Part shown: one piece after another, positions 44,334 through 53,385 of the stretch
Numbering within the stretch: the stretch's first letter is position 1
Layout: each line of letters begins with the position of its first letter
Assembly (NCBI GenBank): GCA_965249645.1
Contig: CBDFML010000012.1
Location: forward strand, 1,612,001-1,676,000
DNA from: CAVOEB01 sp965249645
Lineage (GTDB): Bacteria; Pseudomonadota; Alphaproteobacteria; UBA828; JAPUJA01
Reading direction: 5' to 3'
DNA: 64,000 nucleotides
The notes under the pieces: generated by a model
Seen by the model: only the letters and a program-made list of their open reading frames with translations
Database searches by the model: none
What the model was told of the DNA's origin: nothing
Made by a program: the position numbers and the translations under genes

Positions 44334-45011
44334 ATGACCGAGCATCATACGCTTGCCGACCGCATCCGCGCCCGCACCCGGCAACTCGGGCTGAGTCCCG
44401 CTCATGTCTGCGAGATGGCGGGCGTGAACCGGTCCTTCGTCTACGACATTCTGCGCGGCCGCTCGACGCGCCCCGGCATCGACCGGCTCGCCGATGTGGC
44501 GCGGGTGCTGAAGGTCGAGTGCGACTGGCTGATCCACGGCATCGGCGAGGTCGAGGGGGATCCGCCCTTCATCGCCAACCCGGACGAGACATTCGTGGCG
44601 ATCGCCCATGCCCGCCCGCGCCCGTCCATGGGCGCCGCCGCCGTGGTCGCCGAAGATCACGACACACCGGGTCGCGCCTATCACTTCCGCCGTTCGTGGA
44701 TAAAGGGCAGCCTGAAAGCCAGCCCCTCGCAGCTGCGCATCATGCATGTGGAAGGCGACAGCATGGCGCCGACGCTGCTCGGCGGCGACACGGTGCTGGT
44801 GGACTTGACCCGCCGTGCGCCCAACCCGCCCGGCATCTTCGTGATGGACGACGGCATGGGGCTGGTGGCCAAGCGCCTCGAGCACATCCCCAACAGCGAC
44901 CCGCCCGCTGTCCAGGTGATCTCGGACAATGGGGTCTACAGCCCCTACGAGCGCTCGGCTGACGAGATCAGCATCATCGGTCGCATTTGCTGGTTTGCGC
45001 GGGAGATCTGA
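44334..45011 (+). CDS. S24-family phage repressor (LexA/CI-like)
   Basis: A 225-residue protein. The N-terminal XRE HTH (LADRIRARTRQLGLSPAHVC, GVNRSFVYDILRGRSTRPG) is followed by the S24 peptidase domain. The catalytic Ser is in VEGDSMAPTLLGGD (about 143) and the Lys in GLVAKRLEH (about 179). A canonical Ala-Gly cleavage pair is not evident, as is usual for related repressors that lack self-cleavage. It controls lysogeny of element 1. Divergent from the 43467 gene. Confidence 0.88.
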   Translation: MTEHHTLADRIRARTRQLGLSPAHVCEMAGVNRSFVYDILRGRSTRPGIDRLADVARVLKVECDWLIHGIGEVEGDPPFIANPDETFVAIAHARPRPSMGAAAVVAEDHDTPGRAYHFRRSWIKGSLKASPSQLRIMHVEGDSMAPTLLGGDTVLVDLTRRAPNPPGIFVMDDGMGLVAKRLEHIPNSDPPAVQVISDNGVYSPYERSADEISIIGRICWFAREI

Positions 45012-45012
45012 G

Positions 45013-45735
45013 ATGCTCGCATTCCGTGAGATCGACGCCGACGATCCGGCCCTCGCGCACTCCCCAATGGTGCGCGCGATCGGGAAGACCTTTTCTTACA
45101 TCGCCGAGCATGGCGGGATCGGGCTGACGCCGTCCAGGGCCTTCAAGCGGATCTTCGTGCACTGGGCGGCGGCCGAGTTCGACTGGCCCAGTTACACGGA
45201 AGCGGACCTCTTCGCGGTCAACAAGGTGCTGAACGAGATCGACTTCGGCCCGCTGATGGACCTGCACGACCTCATGATCGCGTTGAAGATCGGACGGCAC
45301 TACAAGGGGCAGTTCAAGCTGAACAAGGCCGGGCAGGTGCTGGCCGGTCATCCCGGCAAGCTCTTCGGCACCGTCACGCCGTTCTACCTGTTCGAGGTCA
45401 ACCACGCCCGCCGTTCGCGCTTTGAAGAGCCGCAACTCGGCAACTGGGACATCTTTCTGAACATCCTGAACGTCGAGGCTGAGAACGGCGCAACCGGGGC
45501 GGAGCTGCGCTGTGCGTTTTACGGCGAGCCCGACCCCGGCGGCTGTTTCGACGAGGTCCTGAGCAGTCTCTACATCCAGGTCCTCCGGCCTCTGTCCTGG
45601 ACCGGTTTGCTACATCAGCAGCGCGGTGATGATTCCTTCCGGACCCAGGATACCGTCTTCACCAAGACGCCGCTCTGGCGGGCGGCTTTGCGGCTCGACA
45701 CCGATGGTATGGTGCGGCCGGCGGCGCGGCACTGA
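45013..45735 (+). CDS. Hypothetical protein between repressor and RecQ
   Basis: A 240-residue protein starting 1 bp after the repressor stop and ending on the RecQ start (TGATG), so all three are co-transcribed. It contains TPSRAFKRIFVHWAAAEFDW, FGPLMDLHDLMIALKIGRH and WTGLLHQQRGDDSF. The middle and C-terminal parts look like winged-helix segments. No family is certain, but the constant contact with RecQ suggests a helper role. Confidence 0.65.
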   Translation: MLAFREIDADDPALAHSPMVRAIGKTFSYIAEHGGIGLTPSRAFKRIFVHWAAAEFDWPSYTEADLFAVNKVLNEIDFGPLMDLHDLMIALKIGRHYKGQFKLNKAGQVLAGHPGKLFGTVTPFYLFEVNHARRSRFEEPQLGNWDIFLNILNVEAENGATGAELRCAFYGEPDPGGCFDEVLSSLYIQVLRPLSWTGLLHQQRGDDSFRTQDTVFTKTPLWRAALRLDTDGMVRPAARH

Positions 45736-47573
45736 TGGGCGCGCTCGGGGAACCGATGACCGCCGCGCGCCAGGTACTCGGGGATGTCTTCGGGTTCGCG
45801 GAGTTCCGCCCGGGCCAGGAAGCGGCCATCGGCGCGCTGCTGTCGGGGCGCAATGTACTCACCGTAATGCCGACGGGATCGGGCAAGTCGCTGTGTTTTC
45901 AGATTCCGGCCCTGATCATGGAGGGGCTTACTGTCGTGGTGTCCCCACTGGTCGCGCTGATGCAGGATCAGGTCGCCGCCCTGCGGCTCGCTGGCGTCGC
46001 CGCCGACAGCATCAATTCGGGGAATGAGCGCGCCGACAACATCGACGCCTGGCGCCGGGCCGCGGCGGGCGAGACACGGTTGCTCTACATGGCGCCCGAA
46101 CGTCTGATGACCGAGCCGATGCTGGCGGCGCTGGTGCGGTTGCCGGTGAGGCTGTTCGCGATCGACGAGGCGCACTGCATCTCGCAATGGGGACCGGCCT
46201 TCCGACCGGAATACCAAGACTTGTGCCGGTTGCGGGATCTGTTCCCCGGGATTCCGATCGTCGCGCTGACGGCGACTGCCGATGAAGTGACCCGCGAGGA
46301 CATCGCCGAGCGGCTATTCGGGGGTGCGGTGGAGCTCTTTGTCCTTGGCTTCGACCGTCCGAACATCAAGCTGTCGGTGGAGATGAAACGCGACTGGAAG
46401 CGCCAGCTGCGGGACTTCATTGCGCGCCATGAAGGCGAGAGCGGAATCGTCTATTGCCTGTCGCGCAAGAAGACGGAGGAAACCGCCATCCTGTTGGCGG
46501 CGGACGGGGTGCGGGCGCTTCCCTATCACGCGGGCATGGCGCAGGCGGAACGGGAGGCGCACCAGAATATCTTCATGACCGATCCGGGCGTGGTCATCGT
46601 CGCCACCATCGCCTTCGGCATGGGGATCGATAAGGCGGACGTGCGTTTCGTCTTCCACACCGACCTGCCCGGCAGCATCGAGGCCTATTATCAGGAGATC
46701 GGCCGGGCTGGGCGCGACGGCGCACCCGCGGAAGCGCAGATGGTCTACGGCCTGGCTGACATCCGCATGCGCCGGGTATTCATTGAGCAGGAGGATGCGG
46801 GCGCCGAGCGCAAGCGCCGCGAGCACAAACGGCTCGACGCCTTGCTCGGGTTTTGCGAGGCGCCGGCCTGCCGGCGGGTGGCCCTGCTCGATTACTTCGG
46901 AGAAGGAATCGAGGCCTGCGGCAATTGCGATGCCTGTCTCGACCCGGCCGAGCATGCAGACGGGACCGAGGATGCGCAAAAGATCCTGTCGGCGGTCTAC
47001 CGCTCGGGCGAACGGTTCGGCGCGGCGCATGTAATCGATATTCTGCGCGGGACGCAGACCGAAAAGATTGCGCGGACGGGCCATCACCGGCTGCCGACCT
47101 TCGGGATCGGCGCGGTGCGGGGCAAGAACGAGTGGCGCTCGCTGATCCGCCAGATGGTGGCGACCGGGTTCCTGCGGCTCGACATCGTGGGTTATGGTGG
47201 GCTTGCGATCACCGGCAAGGGCCGCGCGCTGCTGCGGGGCGAAGGTGTATTCCTCTACCGCGAGGAAACGGTGGTTGCACGGCCGTCCGCCGTGCCGCGC
47301 GAGAGCCGTAAGGAAATATCGGAACATCCGCTAAACGATAACCAGGCCGCGCTGCTGGATGTGCTGAAGACGCTGCGGCTGCAACTCGCCAAAGAGCGCG
47401 GGGTGCCGGCCTATATCGTGTTTCCGGACCGCTCGCTGATCGACATGGCGCGCCGACGCCCGCGCACCGAAGCGGAGTTTGCCGAGGTCAACGGCGTCGG
47501 CGCGGCCAAGCTCAAGGCGTTCGCGGCACCGTTTCTGGCCGCCATCGACGGGGCGCTGTGCGATGCGGGCTAA
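45735..47573 (+). CDS. recQ: RecQ-family ATP-dependent DNA helicase
   Basis: A 612-residue SF2 helicase. MPTGSGKSLCFQIPAL (Lys51) is motif I, FAIDEAHCISQWGPAFRPEY (about 142) motif II with the RecQ-specific aromatic-rich loop, and TATADE motif III. FGMGIDKADVRFV and YYQEIGRAGRDG are motifs V and VI. A zinc subdomain (CRRVALLDYFGE, CGNCDACLD) and a C-terminal HRDC domain (RRPRTEAEFAEVNGVG) complete the full-length architecture. It is located in element 1 with a topoisomerase 27 bp downstream, implying joint action on branched DNA. Confidence 0.93.
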   Translation: MGALGEPMTAARQVLGDVFGFAEFRPGQEAAIGALLSGRNVLTVMPTGSGKSLCFQIPALIMEGLTVVVSPLVALMQDQVAALRLAGVAADSINSGNERADNIDAWRRAAAGETRLLYMAPERLMTEPMLAALVRLPVRLFAIDEAHCISQWGPAFRPEYQDLCRLRDLFPGIPIVALTATADEVTREDIAERLFGGAVELFVLGFDRPNIKLSVEMKRDWKRQLRDFIARHEGESGIVYCLSRKKTEETAILLAADGVRALPYHAGMAQAEREAHQNIFMTDPGVVIVATIAFGMGIDKADVRFVFHTDLPGSIEAYYQEIGRAGRDGAPAEAQMVYGLADIRMRRVFIEQEDAGAERKRREHKRLDALLGFCEAPACRRVALLDYFGEGIEACGNCDACLDPAEHADGTEDAQKILSAVYRSGERFGAAHVIDILRGTQTEKIARTGHHRLPTFGIGAVRGKNEWRSLIRQMVATGFLRLDIVGYGGLAITGKGRALLRGEGVFLYREETVVARPSAVPRESRKEISEHPLNDNQAALLDVLKTLRLQLAKERGVPAYIVFPDRSLIDMARRRPRTEAEFAEVNGVGAAKLKAFAAPFLAAIDGALCDAG

Positions 47574-47600
47574 GCGCGGGTTGATCGGAACCGGATTGTC

Positions 47601-50057
47601 ATGACCGATCAAATCGTCATCACCGAAAAATCCAGCCAGGCGAAGGACGTCCGCGCCGCCGTCGGATCCCAGTATGGCGCCGTCCTTCCGGCCGAAGGCC
47701 ATCTGCTCGATTTGGTTGAACCGGAGGAGGTGAACCCGGCCTGGAAACGCTGGTCGGCGGTGCTGCTGAGGCCCGAGGGGCTCTACGGCACCAAACCGGC
47801 CACGGGCGGCAACAAGGCCGCGAAGCTGAAGGCCATCCGCGCGGCGCTGCGCTCGGCGACACGGGTTTGGCTTGCCACCGATTGCGACCGCGAGGGGCAG
47901 CTCATCGGCCAGGAGATCCTCGAGCATTGCGGTTATCGAGGCGAGGTAATGCGGGTGCTGTTCACCGCGCAGGACCCAAAGACCATCCGCGAGGCGTTCG
48001 GCCGTGCCCGGCCCAACGGCGAGCATGCACGCCTCTATGCCGCCGCCGTTGCGCGCCGGCAGGCCGATCAGATCTACAACCTGTCGTTGACCCGCACGGC
48101 GACCGTCACGCTCGGCCGAAACGAGCGGGGCGTGATCGGGGTCGGCAGGGTGAAGACGCCGACCCTGGCGATCGCGTGTAAGCGCGAACTGGAGATCCGC
48201 GACTTCGTTCCGGTCCCGTATTACGAGGTGGTGGCGGAGGCCGAAGTCGAGAGCGGCGCGTTCCGGATGCGGCATGCGCCGAAGGTCCACATCCTCAAGC
48301 GCGAGGATGCCCAAACGGTCGCGATCGTAGCGCGGGACTTCGCGGGGCCGCTCGGCGTACGGGTCGAGGACAAGCGCCAACGCCCGCCCCGGCTCCACGA
48401 CCTGCCCTCGCTGCAGAAGCTTTGCAGCGCCCGGTTCGGCTGGTCGGCTTCCAAGACCCTGGAGGTCGCCCAGGAGCTCTATGACGGCGCGGGTAAGAAG
48501 ATCCTGACCTATCCGCGCGCCGAGGTGCGCTGTCTGCCGGAGAGCGCGATCGCGGACGCGCAGAAGATCGTCGCCGGGCTGCAAGCCGGGAAGGCCTATG
48601 GCGCGGTCCCCGTGCCGGCGCCACTGGTAATCCGCAAGGGACGGAACGGCAGTTTCCACGACAAAGGGATCGAGGGATCGAGCCATCACGCGGTGATTCC
48701 CAATGTGAACACCATCGTGGACCTGCACGAAATCTGGCCGCGCCTATCGGGCGACGAGAAGAGATTGTTCGACGCCGTTGCGCGCTCCTACCTCGCATCG
48801 GTTATGCCGGATTACCGCTACCGACAGACGACCGTGACGCTGGATGTCCGCGGCTTCGAGTTCCGCACCGCCGGTCGCCAGTCGATCGAGCCCGGCTGGC
48901 GCGACGCCTTTCCCGATTGGCGGCCCGCGGAGGAGAAGGGCGAGGCGGTGCAGGCGCTGCCGGTGCTGCGCGACAAGGAGGCCGCGCGGTTGCGCGATCC
49001 GGAGATCGAGGCCAAGGAGACCCGGGCGCCACCGCGTTACAAGGAAGGCACGCTGATCGAGGCGATGCAGAATGCTTGGCGCTTCGTCGAGGACAAAGCC
49101 CTGCGGGACCGTCTCAAGGAGGCCAAGGGCATTGGTACCCCGGCGACCCGGGCGGAAATCATCGCCGGGCTCAAGAAGCAAGGGTTCCTGACGGCCCAGG
49201 GACAGAACATCGTGCCGACCGATCGGGGGCTGGCGCTCTTCGGGGTGCTGGAACGCGCCGACCCGGCCTTGGTGGACCCGGGCGTAACGGCGGAACTCGA
49301 ATGCCTGCTCGACGATGTGGTGCTCGGCAAACAGGAGATGATGGGCGCAATCGACGCGGTGTGCGATGCCGCGCGACGCATTATCGGTGGGCTTGGGGAC
49401 GGTGCCGTTACCGGGGAGACGGTTGAATTGGGTGTAGCGGTCGGTGGCGAAAATGGCGGAGAACGTCCGCCGACAGCGGCGATGAAGCGGTTTGTCGCCT
49501 CGATCGCCCGGCGCAAGGGCATCAAGCCACCGGCAGGCTATACGAAATCCGGGGCGGTTTGCCGGGCATTTCTGGATCTGCACGCGCCGGGGCGGGCGGC
49601 CCGCGATGCGGAGGGGGGAACCGCTGGAATGACGGGAGCCAGACCGCCGAGTTCGGCGCAGATGTCTTTTGCGGAGGCTATTGCACGGAAAAAGGGCGCC
49701 GCTATTCCTGACGAAGCCAGGGCCTGTTCCGCTGAAATGTCGAAGTGGATCGATGCAAACCGGGGATTGAAGCCTGCGAAGGGCCGCAAGGCGCAGGTGC
49801 GGAATACGCGCGTCCCCGCGGGGAAAGGAAAGAAGGCGCGGGAAAAAATACCGCGCAAGCGGAAATCAGGAAGCGCGGCAGAAGGAGCGGCGCAATCCGG
49901 CGGCGCCCGGACGGATTCGGAAACGGGCACCCCGTTGCGGATTCCTTACGGGAACAAGGACATTGCGTTCGAACTCGGCGCCCGCTATGCGGCGGAAGGC
50001 TGGTATGCGCCGCCGGGCGTCGATCTTGCAGTCTTCCGTGAGCGTGGATGGCTGTGA
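47601..50057 (+). CDS. Type IA DNA topoisomerase (TopB/topoisomerase III-like)
   Basis: An 818-residue enzyme. The TOPRIM domain has VITEKSSQAKDVRAAVG (acidic Glu), EGHLLDLVEPEE and LATDCDREGQLIG (DxDxEG-like). The active Tyr is 304 in ILTYPRAEVRCLP. KGIGTPATRAEIIAGL is the conserved domain I/IV motif. The last 160 residues are Lys/Ala-rich and likely bind DNA. RecQ-topoisomerase III pairs dissolve double Holliday junctions and decatenate DNA; here the pair is carried by a prophage-like element. Confidence 0.92.
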   Translation: MTDQIVITEKSSQAKDVRAAVGSQYGAVLPAEGHLLDLVEPEEVNPAWKRWSAVLLRPEGLYGTKPATGGNKAAKLKAIRAALRSATRVWLATDCDREGQLIGQEILEHCGYRGEVMRVLFTAQDPKTIREAFGRARPNGEHARLYAAAVARRQADQIYNLSLTRTATVTLGRNERGVIGVGRVKTPTLAIACKRELEIRDFVPVPYYEVVAEAEVESGAFRMRHAPKVHILKREDAQTVAIVARDFAGPLGVRVEDKRQRPPRLHDLPSLQKLCSARFGWSASKTLEVAQELYDGAGKKILTYPRAEVRCLPESAIADAQKIVAGLQAGKAYGAVPVPAPLVIRKGRNGSFHDKGIEGSSHHAVIPNVNTIVDLHEIWPRLSGDEKRLFDAVARSYLASVMPDYRYRQTTVTLDVRGFEFRTAGRQSIEPGWRDAFPDWRPAEEKGEAVQALPVLRDKEAARLRDPEIEAKETRAPPRYKEGTLIEAMQNAWRFVEDKALRDRLKEAKGIGTPATRAEIIAGLKKQGFLTAQGQNIVPTDRGLALFGVLERADPALVDPGVTAELECLLDDVVLGKQEMMGAIDAVCDAARRIIGGLGDGAVTGETVELGVAVGGENGGERPPTAAMKRFVASIARRKGIKPPAGYTKSGAVCRAFLDLHAPGRAARDAEGGTAGMTGARPPSSAQMSFAEAIARKKGAAIPDEARACSAEMSKWIDANRGLKPAKGRKAQVRNTRVPAGKGKKAREKIPRKRKSGSAAEGAAQSGGARTDSETGTPLRIPYGNKDIAFELGARYAAEGWYAPPGVDLAVFRERGWL

Positions 50058-50227
50058 TGCTGTTGCTTTAGGACCTTATCCGGAACGACAGTAACGGGTT
50101 TCGGGTTTCCCGGATGATTACGCGTTAGCGAAAGATCACCGGCTCTTGGTAAGCCGCCAACGTCGCGATCTCAGTCGGGCGGCCTGCGCGGTGTCGCGCG
50201 GAAACGTGCAGGATTATGCTCCCTCAT

Positions 50228-50245
50228 GCGTCCATAGTGCGTCCA
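50228..50245. repeat. Paired GCGTCCA near the attachment site
   Basis: GCGTCCA occurs at 50228-50234 and 50239-50245, 11 bp apart and about 70 bp from the tRNA end. Short direct repeats like this are typical integrase arm-binding sites. The rest of 50058-50276 holds no gene. Confidence 0.4.
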
Positions 50246-50276
50246 CGGCGCTAATCGCGTCATGGCTACGAAAAAG

Positions 50277-50312
50277 AAAAAGCCCGTAACTATTTGAAGT
50301 TACGGGTCTTTT
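50277..50312. terminator. Terminator directly behind the tRNA end
   Basis: AAGCCCGTAACT and AGTTACGGGTCTT form a stem with A-rich and T-rich flanks on both sides, so it can terminate in either direction. It lies at the 3' side of the tRNA-Met remnant, where a host tRNA terminator would be. Confidence 0.75.
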
Positions 50313-50357
50313 TGGTTGCGGGGGTAGGATTTAAACCTACGACCTTCAGGTTATGAG
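50313..50357 (-). tRNA. 3' half of tRNA-Met(CAU): attachment-site remnant
   Basis: Reverse reading gives the anticodon loop CTCATAA, the 3' anticodon strand, variable loop, T arm (GTAGG-TTTAAAT-CCTAC), acceptor strand and CCA. The 5' half is absent: the sequence beyond 50357 cannot pair with the anticodon strand. This is the classic footprint of an element integrated into a tRNA gene, and an intact tRNA with the same 45-bp end should lie at the element's other border. Confidence 0.85.
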
Positions 50358-50678
50358 TCGTTTCGAGTTGGTTTTCTAAGCTATTGATATTGCGTGTATA
50401 TTCGGTATGTCTTTGAATGTCTTAAGACAATTGCCGCCACTTCGAACACGATCTCGCCATGGGATGCCAACCAAATGCCATTCGCGCACGGAGATAACGC
50501 GGAGACGGCGATCGGCGGGTGTGCCACGACCACAGCCGACATCCTCTGTAACCCTGCAATGTGCGCATGGCGGCTAGAAGACATGGACCGCGCCATCACC
50601 GAAGGCAAAGGGGCTGTTTCGAAGTCTGGGCAGCTTTGGCGCTCGCAACACCACCTATGGACCCGCTGCTTCCAAGTC
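50358..50678. other. Element 2 left end, no convincing gene
   Basis: A rightward frame at 50394-50756 and a leftward one at 50381-50707 exist, but neither has a ribosome-binding site or recognisable motif. The first 60 bp are AT-rich. Confidence 0.5.
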
Positions 50679-51551
50679 TCAGCAAATCTCCTCGACAGTT
50701 TCATCATCAGTCGTCAAGTCGTGTGTGTAGGCCGCACGAGGGCCACGAATCCCTAACCGGCAAAACTGAATGCGGTAGACCAACGAACCGAAGAGTCTGA
50801 TCTGCACCTGCGCGCCGGGATTGTTCCCCTCGAACGCGAGTCCGTGGAACATTCGATCATTCGCCGCGGAGAGGCGTTCAACGCGAACATCCTCTTCGGC
50901 CAATTCGCCGGCGAGTATCTGCTGCCGGATGGCCGCGAGTTGTGGCGAATCGACGTAGATCGCGTCGCAGCAATGAAGCGCCAAGAATTCGAAGGCTACC
51001 TTCGCGGGCATAGCAGGGTGAGTTGGGGATCCGCTGAGTTCCGGCGTGATGCCGTCCAAGACCCAGTTCCTGACCTCGATTCCCGGAGCGGCCTCGACGG
51101 AATGACCGGAAGGCAAGTGGTTGATTTCCTGGACGTTGATCGAAAACACGTCCACGTTGTCGCGGCTGGTCATGTTCTTCACGTGGTGGAGCGATCTGCC
51201 CGGCGGCGCTATGAGCGATCCATCGTCTAGCTTGCGTTCTTTAGCGACGAACTGTCCGTCCCGGACATATCCCGGGACCGAGCCCTGTTCGCTATGACCA
51301 ACGTAGGGCAGCCCTTCCAGCAAGTCGGCGGCCAACTCCGGTCTCGCGGCGGCCAGCCGTTCGAGGCCAACTCGAACCATGGGATCGTGGCGCACGCCGT
51401 CTTCCACGGTGTGCCCCAGCGTCGAATTGCACCCGGAGCAAAGGAACGTCGCTGTCAATCTCCCGCGAAGGCAGTCGGGGATCAAATGCTCTCGGCTGGT
51501 GCCATACCCTAGGCAGAATATGCATCGCGGTGTTGGCCAAGCTACGTTCAT
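50679..51551 (-). CDS. HNH-endonuclease-like protein
   Basis: A 290-residue protein. The N-terminus carries CIFC, then SREHLIPDCL, then LCSGCNSTLGH: paired CxxC knuckles around a His-containing loop, as in HNH nucleases of the His-Me finger type. The remaining 220 residues (FSINVQEINHLPSGH, AKVAFEFLALHCCDAIYVD) are unrecognised. Located between attachment site and integrase, where element cargo and defence genes often sit. Nuclease activity is inferred from the zinc/His pattern only. Confidence 0.65.
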   Translation of the reverse strand: MNVAWPTPRCIFCLGYGTSREHLIPDCLRGRLTATFLCSGCNSTLGHTVEDGVRHDPMVRVGLERLAAARPELAADLLEGLPYVGHSEQGSVPGYVRDGQFVAKERKLDDGSLIAPPGRSLHHVKNMTSRDNVDVFSINVQEINHLPSGHSVEAAPGIEVRNWVLDGITPELSGSPTHPAMPAKVAFEFLALHCCDAIYVDSPQLAAIRQQILAGELAEEDVRVERLSAANDRMFHGLAFEGNNPGAQVQIRLFGSLVYRIQFCRLGIRGPRAAYTHDLTTDDETVEEIC

Positions 51552-51637
51552 CTAGCTCTCTGTCGGAGACAGGTGTTTCCTTTGCCGTCCGTTGGCTGCT
51601 TTCGGTGATTTGACCGTCGTGCGATCGTCGAAAGGTG

Positions 51638-52675
51638 TCACCACGATCGCATGCGCCGCGCCATCTCGCTTGCGGCCTGGCCGATCGGCACGCCGCGCTT
51701 GCGCGCGGTCTGGTCGCCACACGTCCACGTGACCCGGGTCCGGTGTGCGGAGACCTCGTGAACCGCGTCACCGCCGAATCGCGCCAGCCCGACATCGAAC
51801 GAGATCGGCATCGACGAGCACACGATGGCGGCGCTTCGCTCGTCGAACGTCACCGGCGACATGATGGCGTTTACTTCGTCGCCGGCCTTGAGGAAATCAA
51901 TGACGGCGAAGATCGCGTCCCCATCCCACGCGACCGCGAACCATCGGAACGGATCGTCCAGCAGCTTGTGGTACAGACCGTCGCTGGTCAGCAGCGGACG
52001 GACGAGGTTCCGATACGGCAGGCACATCTGCGCCAGCTCGGACGAGTCGCGCTTCACGCGGTTGCGGTCTAGTTTGGATCCGGAGCCGAAATAGCGCATG
52101 TAGATCTCACGCAGGAGGGCGGCTAGGAACCACCCGGACTCGCCGACATAGCGGTATCCAAGCTCCCTGAAGCGACCCAAGTGGACCGTGTGTATGCAGC
52201 TCAGTAAGGTCTGGTATCCTACGTCGAACCGAAGCCGCACATGGTAGTTCCCGTTGGCGACACCTTGCATTCGGGCGTCGATCCGGGGCCGTGCCGGCGG
52301 GACGTGTGGGTCTTCGACAGTAATTCTCTTCCAAAGCTTGTGCTTGCGGACGTGCCGCAGCATCTGGTCCGGATCCGAGGTGCGGAGCTTAAGGCCGTGG
52401 CCGAAGTCGGCGTCGGCGAATGACCCGTAGAAGCTATCGACATCCTTCCTCTGTACGACCCACGTGTTGCCGCCGACGGCTCGCGGCAGCACGTGTCCCC
52501 GGCAGAGTTCCGCCGGTTCGTCAACCATCAGAATCGGGCAGAAGAAGCGCCTGCGCATCTCTATTCCACGTGTGCGCAAATCCTTCGTCAGGCCCTTGAG
52601 CCTTCTATCCTGTTCGGCTGCGTCGAGTGCGGTGGTCACCGTTCCTCCGCTTCGTCCAATTGCTGCATAGCGCAT
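51638..52675 (-). CDS. Hypothetical protein with HNH-like N-terminal motif
   Basis: A 345-residue protein. FFCPILMVDEPAELCRGHVL and PRAVGGNTWVVQRKDVDSFYG form a degenerate Cys/His-G-H pattern seen in HNH-related cargo proteins. The central and C-terminal parts (LRFDVGYQTLLSCIHTVHL, RYFGSGSKLDRN) are unrecognised. It is transcribed in the same direction as the HNH gene 86 bp downstream, so the two may form one functional unit. Function unknown. Confidence 0.6.
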   Translation of the reverse strand: MRYAAIGRSGGTVTTALDAAEQDRRLKGLTKDLRTRGIEMRRRFFCPILMVDEPAELCRGHVLPRAVGGNTWVVQRKDVDSFYGSFADADFGHGLKLRTSDPDQMLRHVRKHKLWKRITVEDPHVPPARPRIDARMQGVANGNYHVRLRFDVGYQTLLSCIHTVHLGRFRELGYRYVGESGWFLAALLREIYMRYFGSGSKLDRNRVKRDSSELAQMCLPYRNLVRPLLTSDGLYHKLLDDPFRWFAVAWDGDAIFAVIDFLKAGDEVNAIMSPVTFDERSAAIVCSSMPISFDVGLARFGGDAVHEVSAHRTRVTWTCGDQTARKRGVPIGQAASEMARRMRSW

Positions 52676-52724
52676 TCTCTATGAAACGGATCGCGGTCAC
52701 GAGGGGACGATAGACAAACACGCC

Positions 52725-52925
52725 ATGGGAGCCAGCGTGCCGGGAGCGCCCGATGCCAAGATGGCCGACGACGACATCATTGACGATGCCTTGCGCCTCA
52801 ACATGGAGGCATTCGACGGCAAGGCCGACTGGTTAGCCGAGCGCTACGACGGCACACTCGTGGTCTTCCGCGACGCGGCATTCGTCGACGCCTTGGACGC
52901 GTTCGAGCGTCTCGCCACACCCTAG
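52725..52925 (+). CDS. Small acidic hypothetical protein
   Basis: A 66-residue frame; translation may begin at ATG 52761 (MADDDIIDDALRLN). It continues KADWLAERYDGTLVVFRDAA and ends DALDAFERLATP. Acidic and probably folded as a small alpha/beta unit. Divergent from the 51638 gene. No family recognised. Confidence 0.45.
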   Translation: MGASVPGAPDAKMADDDIIDDALRLNMEAFDGKADWLAERYDGTLVVFRDAAFVDALDAFERLATP

Positions 52926-53385
52926 CCCCGCAGCCGTTCGAGCTGCCGCTCGGAACGGGCTCGGGCGCGACCGCCTTTCCCTGAATGATAGAGTCACGAG
53001 CGTGTTGAGAAACCGACATCGGAGACTTGCGATGAAACAGTCGAAAGCCGGGTTCGCCGCCCGGCGCCCATAGCTTCGAGGTCCAGGGCGCGCCCTTCTC
53101 CCTTCGGGGATTCAGGCTTTACGACACAGCCGAGCGGCATCACCTCATCCTCTACGCTGCCCACTATCGCGATTTGTAGTGACCCCGGACGACACCCTCC
53201 AAACCTTGACTAGCAAAAAGGGGTTACCGTCGGATAGCCCCTTCTGATCCGCTGATTGACACAATCCCCTGGCGCCGCTATATTCCATTAACCTATTGAT
53301 ATACAGGCGTTTTTGAGCGTCACTCCTGGCCTTGCCGAGCCGTTCGCGGCCATCCACCGACGAACGCGAATGAGGACGGGGAGCG
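52926..53385. other. Region upstream of integrase
   Basis: No complete gene. From 53066 to 53179 a frame reads coherently (SFEVQGAPFSLRGFRLYD, HHLILYAAHYRDL) and could be the end of a short gene starting at ATG 53032 with a one-base shift near 53065. The last 100 bp are AT-richer, with GAGGACGGGGAG before the integrase ATG. Confidence 0.4.

Noticed and set aside
50394..50756. 120-codon rightward frame after the tRNA remnant
   Set aside because: No ribosome-binding site, no family, atypical composition, and it overlaps the end of the HNH gene on the other strand.
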